A DNA stretch of 24,778 bases. Source: Sulfurospirillum sp964441765 (GTDB taxonomy: Bacteria > Campylobacterota > Campylobacteria > Campylobacterales > Sulfurospirillaceae). The stretch spans positions 1-24,778 of the forward strand of contig CAYTVI010000027.1 of assembly GCA_964441765.1 (NCBI GenBank), read 5' to 3'. Shown here piece after piece: positions 1 through 7,472 of this stretch (position 1 is the stretch's first letter; every line of letters begins with the position of its first letter). Below the pieces are notes generated by a model. It saw nothing but the letters and a program-made list of their open reading frames with translations, was not told the origin of the DNA and searched no databases. The position numbers were made by a program, and so were the translations under genes.

Positions 1-255
1 CAAAGTTTATTGTATAAAAAGTCACATGAACTCAGTGGTGGGCAATTACAAAGATGCTCTATTTTACGAGCACTCTTGATGAAACCAGAACTTCTTTTAG
101 CCGATGAGCCAACCTCCGCACTGGATAACATCACAGGATTGCACGTGATGCAGCTTTTAATGCAGTTTTTAGATCGCGTGGGGATTGTTATCATCACTCA
201 CGATAAACATTTAGCGTCGTGGTGCGCAAATAAAATCATAGAATTAAAACATTAG
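1..255 (+). CDS. ABC transporter ATP-binding protein, C-terminal part (5' truncated by window edge)
   Basis: This is the C-terminal end of an ABC-transporter ATPase. The frame is open to the first base, so only the last 84 codons are seen. They contain the signature motif (LSGGQLQR), the Walker B strand with D-loop (LLLADEPTSALD) and the switch histidine (ITHD), in the normal order and spacing. Walker A and the Q-loop lie outside the window. The Q-L-Q-R signature and the short C-terminus ending soon after the H-loop resemble the second ATPase of dipeptide/nickel importers (DppF/NikE type), but the substrate cannot be decided from this fragment. The gene stops 7 bases before the DedA-family gene on the same strand, so the two are probably co-transcribed. 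The ATPase identity is certain; the subfamily is a guess. Confidence 0.9.
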   Translation, partial: QSLLYKKSHELSGGQLQRCSILRALLMKPELLLADEPTSALDNITGLHVMQLLMQFLDRVGIVIITHDKHLASWCANKIIELKH

Positions 256-262
256 GAAAAAG

Positions 263-898
263 ATGGGTGCTTTGATTGAGTGGATTGTTCAGACAGTTGG
301 GAGTTTTGGGTATTTGGGTATTTTTTTTATGATGTTTTTGGAGAGTAGTTTTTTCCCTTTCCCCTCCGAAGTCGTCATGATACCTGCTGGATATTTGGCT
401 TCAAAAGGTGAGATGCATTTAGGAATAGCCATTGCGATGGGGATTTTTGGAAGCATTGCTGGAGCGCTGTTTAATTACTATTTAGCCGTGAAATTAGGTC
501 GAAAACTTTTATTGAAATATGGGCATTATGTTTTTTTCACCAAGGAAACACTAGAAAAAGTCGAAAACTTTTTCCAAAAACATGGTTCTTTCTCAACACT
601 TAGCGGTCGTCTAATTCCAGTCATTCGTCAGTATGTCTCCTTGCCCGCAGGACTTGCTCGGATGAATCTTTGGCTATTTTCACTCTACACAGGTTTGGGT
701 GCTGGGATTTGGGTGAGCATTTTGGCATTTTTGGGTTATTATTTTGGACAAAATGAAGCTTTATTGAAAGAAAATTTGCATTTAGTGACGATTGCTGTTG
801 TGAGTTTGATAGCGGTATCGGGTGCGATTTATATCTGGTTACACAAGAAAAAAGAGCGAAAGCGTCGCCATAAAAACAAATCTATTGGCGACCGATGA
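263..898 (+). CDS. DedA-family (SNARE-associated/VTT domain) membrane protein
   Basis: A 211-residue integral membrane protein of the DedA family, which includes proteins proposed to flip or recycle undecaprenyl phosphate and other lipids across the inner membrane and to support envelope stress resistance. Visible hallmarks are the acidic re-entrant motif near residues 27-37 (ESSFFPFPSE), the glycine-rich segment around residues 60-70, and the conserved GRLIPVIRQYVSLPAG box near residues 115-130 with its two arginines and a proline. Several hydrophobic segments follow, and the tail is very basic (KKKERKRRHK), as in many inner-membrane proteins with a cytoplasmic C-terminus. The ATG start has AGGAAAAAG just upstream. 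The length fits the family. The last 17 bases overlap the 3' end of the convergent CheX-like gene. Which lipid it handles is unknown. Confidence 0.9.
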   Translation: MGALIEWIVQTVGSFGYLGIFFMMFLESSFFPFPSEVVMIPAGYLASKGEMHLGIAIAMGIFGSIAGALFNYYLAVKLGRKLLLKYGHYVFFTKETLEKVENFFQKHGSFSTLSGRLIPVIRQYVSLPAGLARMNLWLFSLYTGLGAGIWVSILAFLGYYFGQNEALLKENLHLVTIAVVSLIAVSGAIYIWLHKKKERKRRHKNKSIGDR

Positions 899-1301
899 TA
901 AAGGTTTTTTCTTTCACTTGATAGCAAAGCATCTCTTGTAACTGAAACGGAAAAGGCTCACACACATGCCCCATAAACTCAGGAACGCTGAGTTTGTAGT
1001 TATGGTGTGGGTATTTTTGTTGTAAGATTACTTTGGCAGAACCCACAATTTGATTGGAGATTTCTTTGAGCAAATCATCCAAATCATCTTCACATAGATT
1101 GTCTTCACAAAGAAGGTTTTGCGCTATTTCTCCTAGTGTGTCACGTTTAAATAAAAGATACCAGATGTGTTCAGATTCATTTTCGTACAATGAAATAGCT
1201 GCGCCATAAAAACTCTTACCCCTTATGTCGCCCTCTTCCAAAGATGCAGATAAAATGGTCGAACAAAAATTTTCAGTCGCTTCAATCACGGCTTTTTTCA
1301 T
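882..1301 (-). CDS. CheX-like chemotaxis phosphatase-domain protein
   Basis: A 139-residue soluble protein resembling the CheC/CheX/FliY phosphatase family, whose members dephosphorylate CheY-P or other response regulators. The main evidence is the E-x2-N motif, E80 and N83 in LLKEISNQIVGSAK, on what should be the long active-site helix. It is followed by the glycine and hydrophobic pattern usual for CheX, and there is only one such motif, as in CheX (CheC usually has two). No membrane segment or receiver domain is fused. The ATG has GGAAAAAAC upstream, and a TATAAT box lies 34 bases before the start. It ends convergently inside dedA (17-bp overlap). Two chemoreceptors elsewhere in the window make a chemotaxis role plausible. 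The family call is moderately firm; the substrate regulator is inferred. Confidence 0.7.
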   Translation of the reverse strand: MKKAVIEATENFCSTILSASLEEGDIRGKSFYGAAISLYENESEHIWYLLFKRDTLGEIAQNLLCEDNLCEDDLDDLLKEISNQIVGSAKVILQQKYPHHNYKLSVPEFMGHVCEPFPFQLQEMLCYQVKEKTFIIGRQ

Positions 1302-1334
1302 GTTTTTTCCATAGAAATTGAGTTTTGTTGGTGC

Positions 1335-1340
1335 ATTATA
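1335..1340 (-). promoter_or_regulatory. Candidate -10 box (TATAAT) for the CheX-like gene
   Basis: Read on the minus strand, a perfect TATAAT sits 34 bases before the ATG, with T-rich DNA upstream and no clear -35. This is what is expected for sigma-70 promoters in Campylobacterota. Confidence 0.55.
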
Positions 1341-1397
1341 ATAAAAAATATTTAAGTTACATATTAAAAAATAGCTAAAAATGAAGCAAAGAAAGTA

Positions 1398-1433
1398 TTT
1401 ACATGTAAAGAGATTTAACCCTTTACATGTAAA
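1398..1433. repeat. Tandem pair of TTTACATGTAAA palindromes, 24 bp centre to centre
   Basis: Two exact 12-bp palindromes (1398-1409 and 1422-1433) lie between the end of the DAHP synthase gene and the promoter of the CheX-like gene. The second is extended by AACC at 1417-1420 and GGTT at 1436-1439, so in RNA from the minus strand it could form a longer imperfect hairpin 3 to 25 bases after the aroF stop codon and may act as its terminator. See the finding on the iterated palindrome. Confidence 0.85.
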
Positions 1434-1440
1434 AAGGTTT

Positions 1441-2805
1441 TTAAGCGTTTAAACGTCTTTGACGCGCTGCTTTTAGAGAATCTGCAATAAGGAAAGCCAG
1501 CTCTAACGCTTGGTTTGCATTTAAGCGTGGGTCACACTGTGTTTCATAACGATTTGCCAATGTCTCTTCGGTAATATCTTGCGCACCGCCAATACACTCC
1601 GTAACATCTTGGCCGGTCATCTCTAAATGTACACCACCTGGGTAAGTACCTTCTTCTTCGTGGACTTTGAAAAAGCCTTTGACTTCACGAAGCACTTCGT
1701 CAAATGAGCGTGTTTTGTAGTTATTGGAGGTTTTGATGGTATTGCCATGCATCGGATCAATACTCCACAATACATGTTTTCCAGCTTCTTTTACCGCTCG
1801 AACGAGTTTTGGAAATTCACTCTCAATTTTATCTGCACCCATACGAATAATGATATTTAAACGTCCTGGTTCATTGTCTGGATTGAGTTTGTTGATAAGT
1901 TTCATTAAGCCCTCAGCGCTCATCGTTGGTCCTGCTTTGATGCCGATAGGATTTTTAACCCCGCTTAAAAACTCAACATGTGCTTCATCCACTTCTCTGG
2001 TTCTATCGCCTATCCAAAGCATATGTGCGGAACAATCATACCAATCACCCGTTAAACTGTCTTGTCTGGTCAATGCTTCTTCGTAATTTAAAAGCAGTGC
2101 TTCGTGTGAAGTGTAAAGGACAGTTTCTTGGATACTTGGCGTATTAGCAGACGTAATACCACATGCTTCCATAAAAGCTAGGGTTTCGGAAATACGCTCA
2201 CACAAATGCTGGTAACGTTCTCCCAAAGGACTCTCCGAAACAAAGCCTAACGTCCATTTATGCACCTGATGCAAATCCGCCAAACCACCGCGTGAAAATG
2301 CGCGAAGAAGGTTCATGGTAGCTGCGGATTGGTTGTAGGCTTTAAGCATTCTTTTTGGGTTTGGTACACGTGCATCTTCTGTAAAGTCAATGTCGTTGAT
2401 GATATCCCCTCGGTAGCTTGGCAGTTTAACACCGTTAAACTCTTCCAAATCAGAGGAACGAGGTTTGGCAAACTGCCCTGCTAAACGTCCTACTTTAACG
2501 ATAGGACAGCCACCTGCAAATGTTAAGACCACTGCCATTTGTAGAAGAACTTTAAACATGTCCCTGATATTGACGGCATTAAACTCGCTAAAACTCTCAG
2601 CACAATCTCCACCTTGCAATAAAAAAGCTTTACCAGCAACAACATCCGCTAAACTTGCTTTTAGCTGACGCACTTCCCCTGCAAAGACAAGAGGAGGATA
2701 TTTGCTAAGCTCTTGTTCTACACTGACTAATACCTCTTGATTGGTATAGGTAGGTTGCTGACGAATCGGTTTTTCTCTCCAAGATGAACGTGTCCAAGAA
2801 CTCAT
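1441..2805 (-). CDS. aroF: 3-deoxy-7-phosphoheptulonate synthase, class II (DAHP synthase)
   Basis: First enzyme of the shikimate pathway: condenses phosphoenolpyruvate and erythrose 4-phosphate to DAHP for aromatic amino acid synthesis in the cytoplasm. The 454-residue length and sequence match the class II (plant/Mycobacterium/Campylobacterota) type. The N-terminus WRxKPIRQQPTY, the block FLLQGGDCAESF near residues 62-73, the metal and substrate loop around KVGRLAGQFAKPRS, the WIGDRTR box, and the C-terminal blocks IDPMHGNT, GGVHLEMTGQDVTEC and YETQCDPRLN are all present. It is a complete gene with no odd residues. A candidate TATAAT lies 85 bases upstream, giving a leader of about 80 nt. 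Downstream lie two TTTACATGTAAA palindromes. The symbol aroF follows Campylobacter usage; other genomes use aroG or aroH for the same class. Confidence 0.95.
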   Translation of the reverse strand: MSSWTRSSWREKPIRQQPTYTNQEVLVSVEQELSKYPPLVFAGEVRQLKASLADVVAGKAFLLQGGDCAESFSEFNAVNIRDMFKVLLQMAVVLTFAGGCPIVKVGRLAGQFAKPRSSDLEEFNGVKLPSYRGDIINDIDFTEDARVPNPKRMLKAYNQSAATMNLLRAFSRGGLADLHQVHKWTLGFVSESPLGERYQHLCERISETLAFMEACGITSANTPSIQETVLYTSHEALLLNYEEALTRQDSLTGDWYDCSAHMLWIGDRTREVDEAHVEFLSGVKNPIGIKAGPTMSAEGLMKLINKLNPDNEPGRLNIIIRMGADKIESEFPKLVRAVKEAGKHVLWSIDPMHGNTIKTSNNYKTRSFDEVLREVKGFFKVHEEEGTYPGGVHLEMTGQDVTECIGGAQDITEETLANRYETQCDPRLNANQALELAFLIADSLKAARQRRLNA

Positions 2806-2889
2806 AATATGACCTTATAAATGAATTTTTCTCTTAATTTTTCTTACACAATGCCTATAAATAGACCTTTTTAGTTATGTAAGGGGTCT

Positions 2890-2895
2890 ATTATA
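2890..2895 (-). promoter_or_regulatory. Candidate -10 box (TATAAT) for the DAHP synthase gene
   Basis: Minus-strand TATAAT 85 bases before the aroF ATG, in the 130-bp gap after the chemoreceptor gene. The predicted transcript would begin near an imperfect inverted repeat (AGACC at about 2885-2889, GGTCT at about 2863-2867). It could be a small leader hairpin or operator, but the stem is only 5 bp. No leader peptide or T-box was recognised. Confidence 0.45.
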
Positions 2896-2935
2896 GTGCG
2901 ATTGGCTTTAAAGACAATTGAATGGTTTTACCTAT

Positions 2936-5047
2936 TTAGGAAGTTTTAAACTGCCCTACAGCTTTATTGAGTGAATTGACATGGTGTGTCACGCTATCTG
3001 AGATCGTGCGAACATGGCGATTGAGGCGTGTAATTTCTTGCACTTCACTGGTGATAGCATTAGCATGTGTCATAGTGTTTTGTGAGTCTTCATAGATTTT
3101 ATAAACATCTTCTTTCATCTCCAAAATAACCTCTTTTTGACCGAGTAAAATAGCATCAATACTCTGCAAGGAATGGGTTGAGATTTCAATACCTTTATCG
3201 ACCGTATGATTGACATTTTGCATACTGCTCAGAGTATCATTGACATTTTCATTGATATTATGCACGATAGACTCGATACGAATGGTTGCTTTGTCGGTGA
3301 GTTCTGCTAACTTGCGTACTTCATCTGCCACTACGGCAAATCCTCTACCTTGTTCTCCAGCACGACTGGCTTCAACGGCGGCATTGAGTGAAAGAAGATT
3401 GGTTTTGTCGGTAATATCTTTTATGGTTGCTATCATCGAAGAGACTTCTGCGACATTTTTTTCCAATGTAAAAATAATCTGTGTGGTCTCTTTAGCAATA
3501 GCTTTGATGTTCCCAATAGAAGATTCGACATTTCCTAAATTTTGCGCAACATGTTCTTGCGTTTGAGAAATCTTATGACTCATCGCATCAGCTTTTTCGA
3601 CAGAGCTTTGAATAGAATGGTTTTGTGTTTGTATGTGTGAGACAATGTTTTGGATACTCAGTCCAATTTGTTCGATTTTTTGCCCTGTCGTCACGATGGT
3701 GTTGGTGAGATGTTGGTTAAGATTTAAAAGGTTAATCAGTGATGTTTTTGTTTTTTTCAAAATCGTATCAAAAATATCAATCACACTGTTAATCCAAATA
3801 GCCGTGCGTCTGTTCTCATCTTTGTTAAATTGTGCCAAATCCGCACGCTTTGTTATGTCACCATCACCTTCAACAAAACCCTGTAAAAGCGCACGCAAGG
3901 AAGCATATTTAGTAAAAAATTCTGAGAGTTCTTTGCCCATCAAGCTTAAGATTAAAAGCAAAGAAGCAATGGTAATAAGGGTGATTTCTTGAATCCGACT
4001 CAAAAATGGCATAAAAATAGAGATTAAAAGGTAGCTATTGGGGATAAAAAGACCAATAAGAAATGCCATTTTGGTATAGATTTTGTGGCGAAATTGCATA
4101 ATGTCATACACTTCAAGCAAGTCGCCCTCACACATCATCCCCCATTTATCCAAGCTATGCGGTAAGCTAAAGGTGATACCTTTTCCAATAACTGGAATCC
4201 CTCGATAATCAGGATAACCAGGATAGGCACAAAAAAGATTCGAGCCTTTTTTTATGGTGTTAGCAACGCCTGGATGCAAAGCTTTGGTGGCTGGGTCATT
4301 AAAGATAATTTCAAATTCGGTATGGTTTTTAATCGAAATCGTTCCATGTTCCGTGTGGACACCATCTTTGAGATTTTCACCAAAGCTGAATGTATTGTCT
4401 TCAAAGCGCGAACGCGAAAGTGCGGTTCCTGTTTTGATGTTTTTGTTAAAATAAGGCTCTATCATAAAAAGGTAGTTATCACCCGATTCTTTAAAAATAT
4501 GTCCTGCTTCTCGTTGAATCAAATCACTGAGCGTATCATTGGAGATACGTGCTACAAGAACAAAATTTTCGCTATTTTGCGTAAAGTGTTTCATAAAAGA
4601 AAGCGTGACACGGTCGTGAAATGATGAAGCCTTAGCTTTAAAATGAAGCGTGTCATCGTCAAGATGAGGACCAAATAAAAGCTGTGAAGAGGTCAAAAAG
4701 GTATAATCAACCGCTTCACAAAAGCAGTTTTCATCGTATCGATACTCTTTTAAGACTCTGTTTGAAGAGCTATAAAGGATTTTTTTGGCGCTGTTTAAGA
4801 CATAATACTCCAAAATAGCTTCACTGAGTTTTTCTTGCTCTTTAATGACTAAAGGAGCATCGCTCTCTTCTTTGGAAAGTAAAATCGTTGTATTTTCAAC
4901 CTCACGCCATATCTCATTTACCCACTCAATCATAATCCGTTTACGTGTTTGAGCTATCCCGTCAAAGGCTATTTCAACCGCGGAGAGCATATTTTTATTG
5001 CGAATCCATTTAGGCCATAGGATGCATTTATCTTTAAATGAAAGCAT
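2936..5047 (-). CDS. Methyl-accepting chemotaxis protein with N-terminal cache-like domain and two mid-protein membrane segments
   Basis: A 703-residue chemoreceptor. The C-terminal half is a standard MCP coiled-coil signalling domain, with the hairpin tip at about residues 540-585 (IKDITDKTNLLSLNAAVEASRAG, then GRGFAVVADEVRKLA) that binds CheA and CheW. A HAMP-like segment (GDGDITKRADL) follows the membrane region at about 390-430. The layout is unusual. Residues 1-320 are soluble and show no N-terminal signal anchor, and the only two hydrophobic segments are adjacent (about 326-349 and 354-371). The stretch near 270-312 (YPGYPDYRGIPVIGKG, then W and E) resembles the distal part of a dCache ligand domain, which normally lies in the periplasm between two membrane segments. 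Here it should be cytoplasmic. The start ATG has a good GAAGGAAC ribosome site. Receptor identity is certain; ligand and sensor family are not. Confidence 0.92.
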   Translation of the reverse strand: MLSFKDKCILWPKWIRNKNMLSAVEIAFDGIAQTRKRIMIEWVNEIWREVENTTILLSKEESDAPLVIKEQEKLSEAILEYYVLNSAKKILYSSSNRVLKEYRYDENCFCEAVDYTFLTSSQLLFGPHLDDDTLHFKAKASSFHDRVTLSFMKHFTQNSENFVLVARISNDTLSDLIQREAGHIFKESGDNYLFMIEPYFNKNIKTGTALSRSRFEDNTFSFGENLKDGVHTEHGTISIKNHTEFEIIFNDPATKALHPGVANTIKKGSNLFCAYPGYPDYRGIPVIGKGITFSLPHSLDKWGMMCEGDLLEVYDIMQFRHKIYTKMAFLIGLFIPNSYLLISIFMPFLSRIQEITLITIASLLLILSLMGKELSEFFTKYASLRALLQGFVEGDGDITKRADLAQFNKDENRRTAIWINSVIDIFDTILKKTKTSLINLLNLNQHLTNTIVTTGQKIEQIGLSIQNIVSHIQTQNHSIQSSVEKADAMSHKISQTQEHVAQNLGNVESSIGNIKAIAKETTQIIFTLEKNVAEVSSMIATIKDITDKTNLLSLNAAVEASRAGEQGRGFAVVADEVRKLAELTDKATIRIESIVHNINENVNDTLSSMQNVNHTVDKGIEISTHSLQSIDAILLGQKEVILEMKEDVYKIYEDSQNTMTHANAITSEVQEITRLNRHVRTISDSVTHHVNSLNKAVGQFKTS

Positions 5048-5366
5048 GGGGTTCCTTCTAAAAAATGTGAATACTTTTATGATTAAAAAATAATCTAAAA
5101 AGAGCTAAGGAGCTTTGATTTTTCATTGAAATAAAATTTTTATATCAGATAACTAAACGATACAAATTTTTACATGTAAAAAGAAAAAGCCTACAAATTC
5201 ACTCTTTTTTCATCAAAAAAGTCTGAAAACTATACAGAAACTTCAAAGATAATAGTCTTTACAAGCTGATTAAAAATTAAGCACTGATACAAAAATGAGA
5301 AGGTTTAAAGTAAGAGCTTTTTAACCCAATAAGGATTACAATAAAAATAAAAAGTATGGGAAAAGA
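5048..5366. other. Divergent intergenic region between the large chemoreceptor gene and rarD
   Basis: These 319 bases are AT-rich and carry no credible gene; the longest start-to-stop readings are a few codons. They should hold both divergent promoters, but I see no clean TATAAT for either gene. The clearest element is the 16-bp perfect palindrome TTTTTACATGTAAAAA at 5167-5182. A short inverted repeat, GATTA at 5081-5085 with TAATC at 5091-5095, lies in the chemoreceptor leader. Confidence 0.7.
5167..5182. repeat. Iterated palindrome TTTTTACATGTAAAAA (16 bp)
   Basis: Perfect 16-bp palindrome around the common TTACATGTAA core, 120 bases upstream of the chemoreceptor start and 185 upstream of rarD. 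Its position between divergent genes would suit a regulator site, but the same core recurs throughout the window, including inside genes. Confidence 0.85.
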
Positions 5367-6254
5367 TTGAAAAATTTATCACAGCAAGCGCAAGGATTTA
5401 TTTACGCGGTATTAGCTTTTAGCTTTTGGGGATTGGTACCTATTTATTTTAAAGCCCTAAGTTCTGTTACGCCCACAGAAGTTTTAAGTCATCGCATCAT
5501 TTGGTCTGTGCTTTTTTTATTTGGTATTTTGGTCTTCACAAAGCAACTTGCTGCTTTTAAGCTCTTGGTGCGAGATATTCACAAAATAAAATACCTTGTG
5601 CTCTCCTCATTGTTAGTTTCAACAAATTGGCTTGTTTTTATCTGGGCGGTGAGCAATAATATGATTACAGAGTCTAGTCTAGGTTACTATATCAATCCTT
5701 TGGTGAATTTTGCATTGGGTATCATTGTTTTTAAAGACAGACCTAATGCTGCGCAAATCGTTGCTATTGCTCTTGCTTTTTTAGCGATTGTCTATCAAGT
5801 TATTATGATAGGCTCTTTGCCTATTGTCTCATTAGCCTTAGCGTTTAGCTTTGCTTTTTATGGGCTGATTCGCAAAAAAGTCAATTTACCCTCAGTCAGT
5901 GGTCTTTATATTGAAACGCTCATCCTCTTTCCTATAGCGTTTTTTTATTTTACCTATCTTCTTTACACAGAGCAAAGTGCGTTTAGATTTCCTGCGCTAG
6001 ATGGAGTCTCCATTTTGCTTCTTTTAGCTGGTGTTATAACGGTTGTTCCCCTTTTGTGGTTTAATGCAGCGGCAACAAAGATATCGTTGATTCATATTGG
6101 TTTCTTTCAATACATTGGACCTACCATCTCTTTTTGTTTGGCGGTATTTGTTTATGATGAACCTTTTGATACTCAAAAACTCATCACGTTTATACTTATT
6201 TGGACAGCACTTTTCATTTTTAGTGTTGATGCTTACCGAAGACGTAAAAAATAG
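5367..6254 (+). CDS. rarD: RarD-like EamA-family permease (drug/metabolite transporter superfamily)
   Basis: A 295-residue inner-membrane permease of the DMT superfamily, RarD subgroup. Its members are predicted efflux carriers; the substrate of RarD (named for chloramphenicol sensitivity) is not settled. About ten hydrophobic helices are visible. The N-terminal signature GLVPIYFKALSSVTPTEVLSHRIIWS and the block WLVFIWAVSNNMITESSLGYYINPL are typical of RarD and distinguish it from other EamA proteins. A basic tail (YRRRKK) ends the protein. The start is TTG, preceded by GGGAAAAG; no in-frame ATG lies nearby upstream and the N-terminus aligns well with the family. It stands alone, 119 bases before aapJ, which has its own promoter-like sequence. 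Confidence 0.9.
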   Translation: MKNLSQQAQGFIYAVLAFSFWGLVPIYFKALSSVTPTEVLSHRIIWSVLFLFGILVFTKQLAAFKLLVRDIHKIKYLVLSSLLVSTNWLVFIWAVSNNMITESSLGYYINPLVNFALGIIVFKDRPNAAQIVAIALAFLAIVYQVIMIGSLPIVSLALAFSFAFYGLIRKKVNLPSVSGLYIETLILFPIAFFYFTYLLYTEQSAFRFPALDGVSILLLLAGVITVVPLLWFNAAATKISLIHIGFFQYIGPTISFCLAVFVYDEPFDTQKLITFILIWTALFIFSVDAYRRRKK

Positions 6255-6336
6255 CAAATTTACTCAAAGTAACACCAAAGTTCTTCGATTGTCTATTTTC
6301 TAATCACTTTTTTCTGAAAATAAGAAATTTTAATGA

Positions 6337-6342
6337 TAGAAT
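6337..6342 (+). promoter_or_regulatory. Candidate -10 box (TAGAAT) for the aap operon
   Basis: TAGAAT, preceded by TGA, lies 32 bases before the aapJ ATG in AT-rich DNA (6255-6373). A strong GAAAGGAAG ribosome site follows. No clear -35 is visible. Confidence 0.45.
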
Positions 6343-6373
6343 TGTCGCCATATCAACTTAGAAAGGAAGATGT

Positions 6374-7402
6374 ATGATGTTACGTTCTACAATGGCTAAA
6401 ATTTCTTTAGCAACACTCGCTGTTTTGAGCTTGGGCTCAACAACTCTTAGTGCAGACACACTCTCAGACGTTCAAAAAAACGGTGTTGTAAAATGTGGTG
6501 TTGATGGTGGACTACCAGGATTTTCAGAAGTAGGAAGTGATGGTGTTTACAAAGGTATCGACGTTGATTTATGCCGTGCAGTCGCTGCTGCGGTACTAGG
6601 AGATGCCAAAAAAGTTAAGTATGTTGCTTTGACAGCAAAAGAGCGTTTAACAGCCCTTCAATCTGGTGAAATTGATATGCTCTCACGTAACACGACATGG
6701 ACACAAACACGTGATACCAGCTTGGGTCTAAAGTTTGCCGGTGTAAACTATTATGATGGTCAAGGTTTTATGGTTAACAAAAAATTAGGCGTTAAGAGTG
6801 CAAAAGAACTTGATGGAGCATCGATTTGTCTTCAAACAGGAACAACCACTGAGCTAAACGTTGCTGATTATTTTAGAACCAATAAAATGAAATACAAATT
6901 AGTCTCTTACGATACGAATGACCAAGTTTTAAAAGGTTATGAATCAGGACGTTGTGACGTTTTAACATCAGACCAATCACAACTTTACGGTTTGAGAATT
7001 AAACTCGCAAAACCAGATGAATCCATCGTTTTACCAGAAGTTATCTCTAAAGAGCCTTTAGGTCCTGTGGTTCGACAAGGTGATGACAAATGGTTTAACA
7101 TCGTTCGTTGGACATTTAATGCAATGCTAACGGCTGAAGAAAATGGCGTAACCAGCAAAAATGCTGATGCAATGCTCAAATCTGACAATCCAGACATCAA
7201 ACGTCTTTTAGGTGTTGAGGGTGAAATGGGTAAAAACCTTGGACTTTCAAAAGACTTTGCATATCAAATTGTAAAGCAAGTGGGTAACTACGCTGAATCC
7301 TTTGAAGCAACGGTTGGTATGGGTTCTCCTTTAAAAATTTCAAGAGGCTACAATGCTCTTTGGAACCAAGGCGGACTTCAATACGCTCCTCCATTTAGAT
7401 AA
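6374..7402 (+). CDS. aapJ: General L-amino acid ABC transporter, periplasmic substrate-binding protein
   Basis: Periplasmic solute-binding protein that captures polar and other L-amino acids for the AapQMP importer. Residues 1-27 form a signal peptide (basic start, hydrophobic core SLATLAVLSLGS, cleavage after TLSA, mature protein from DTL). The mature protein has the family 3 solute-binding fold: opening VKCGVDGGLPGFS, the GIDVDLCRAVAAAVLGD box, the block RLTALQSGEIDMLSRNTTWT and the hinge-region QTGTTTELN. The 342-residue length is that of AapJ/BztA, about 100 longer than GlnH or HisJ; the extra C-terminal part (from about 285) is characteristic. Several close ATGs exist; the first with good spacing to GGAAG was taken. 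It heads aapJQMP, with a hairpin after it that probably lowers downstream expression. Confidence 0.93.
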   Translation: MMLRSTMAKISLATLAVLSLGSTTLSADTLSDVQKNGVVKCGVDGGLPGFSEVGSDGVYKGIDVDLCRAVAAAVLGDAKKVKYVALTAKERLTALQSGEIDMLSRNTTWTQTRDTSLGLKFAGVNYYDGQGFMVNKKLGVKSAKELDGASICLQTGTTTELNVADYFRTNKMKYKLVSYDTNDQVLKGYESGRCDVLTSDQSQLYGLRIKLAKPDESIVLPEVISKEPLGPVVRQGDDKWFNIVRWTFNAMLTAEENGVTSKNADAMLKSDNPDIKRLLGVEGEMGKNLGLSKDFAYQIVKQVGNYAESFEATVGMGSPLKISRGYNALWNQGGLQYAPPFR

Positions 7403-7410
7403 TAAACATT

Positions 7411-7422
7411 TTTACATGTAAG
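7411..7422. repeat. Iterated palindrome TTTACATGTAAG
   Basis: Copy of the TTACATGTAA decamer (7412-7421), 8 bases after the aapJ stop codon and just before the intergenic hairpin. Confidence 0.85.
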
Positions 7423-7425
7423 AAG

Positions 7426-7449
7426 ACGGGCAAATGTGAGTTTGCCCGT
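7426..7449 (+). terminator. Intra-operon hairpin between aapJ and aapQ
   Basis: Perfect 9-bp stem ACGGGCAAA / TTTGCCCGT with a 6-nt loop, followed by a T-rich stretch (ATTTTAGATTTT). It has the form of a leaky intrinsic terminator. Such elements after binding-protein genes let the binding protein be made in excess over the permease, and also protect the upstream mRNA 3' end. Confidence 0.8.
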
Positions 7450-7472
7450 ATTTTAGATTTTAAAGGAGACAA

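Noticed and set aside
1724..2086. Plus-strand open frames opposite the DAHP synthase gene
   Set aside because: They are shadows of a well-conserved gene on the other strand, without ribosome sites or recognisable protein features. The same holds for antisense frames in the large chemoreceptor, acnB, ftsK and the radical SAM gene.
2806..2935. Riboswitch, T-box or leader peptide upstream of the DAHP synthase gene
   Set aside because: No conserved aptamer, T-box or aromatic-rich leader peptide is visible; only a 5-bp inverted repeat is present.
5169..5180. The palindrome as a regulator operator specific to the divergent chemoreceptor/rarD promoters
   Set aside because: The same sequence recurs in 11 other places, including inside genes and terminators, so a local operator role is not the simplest reading.
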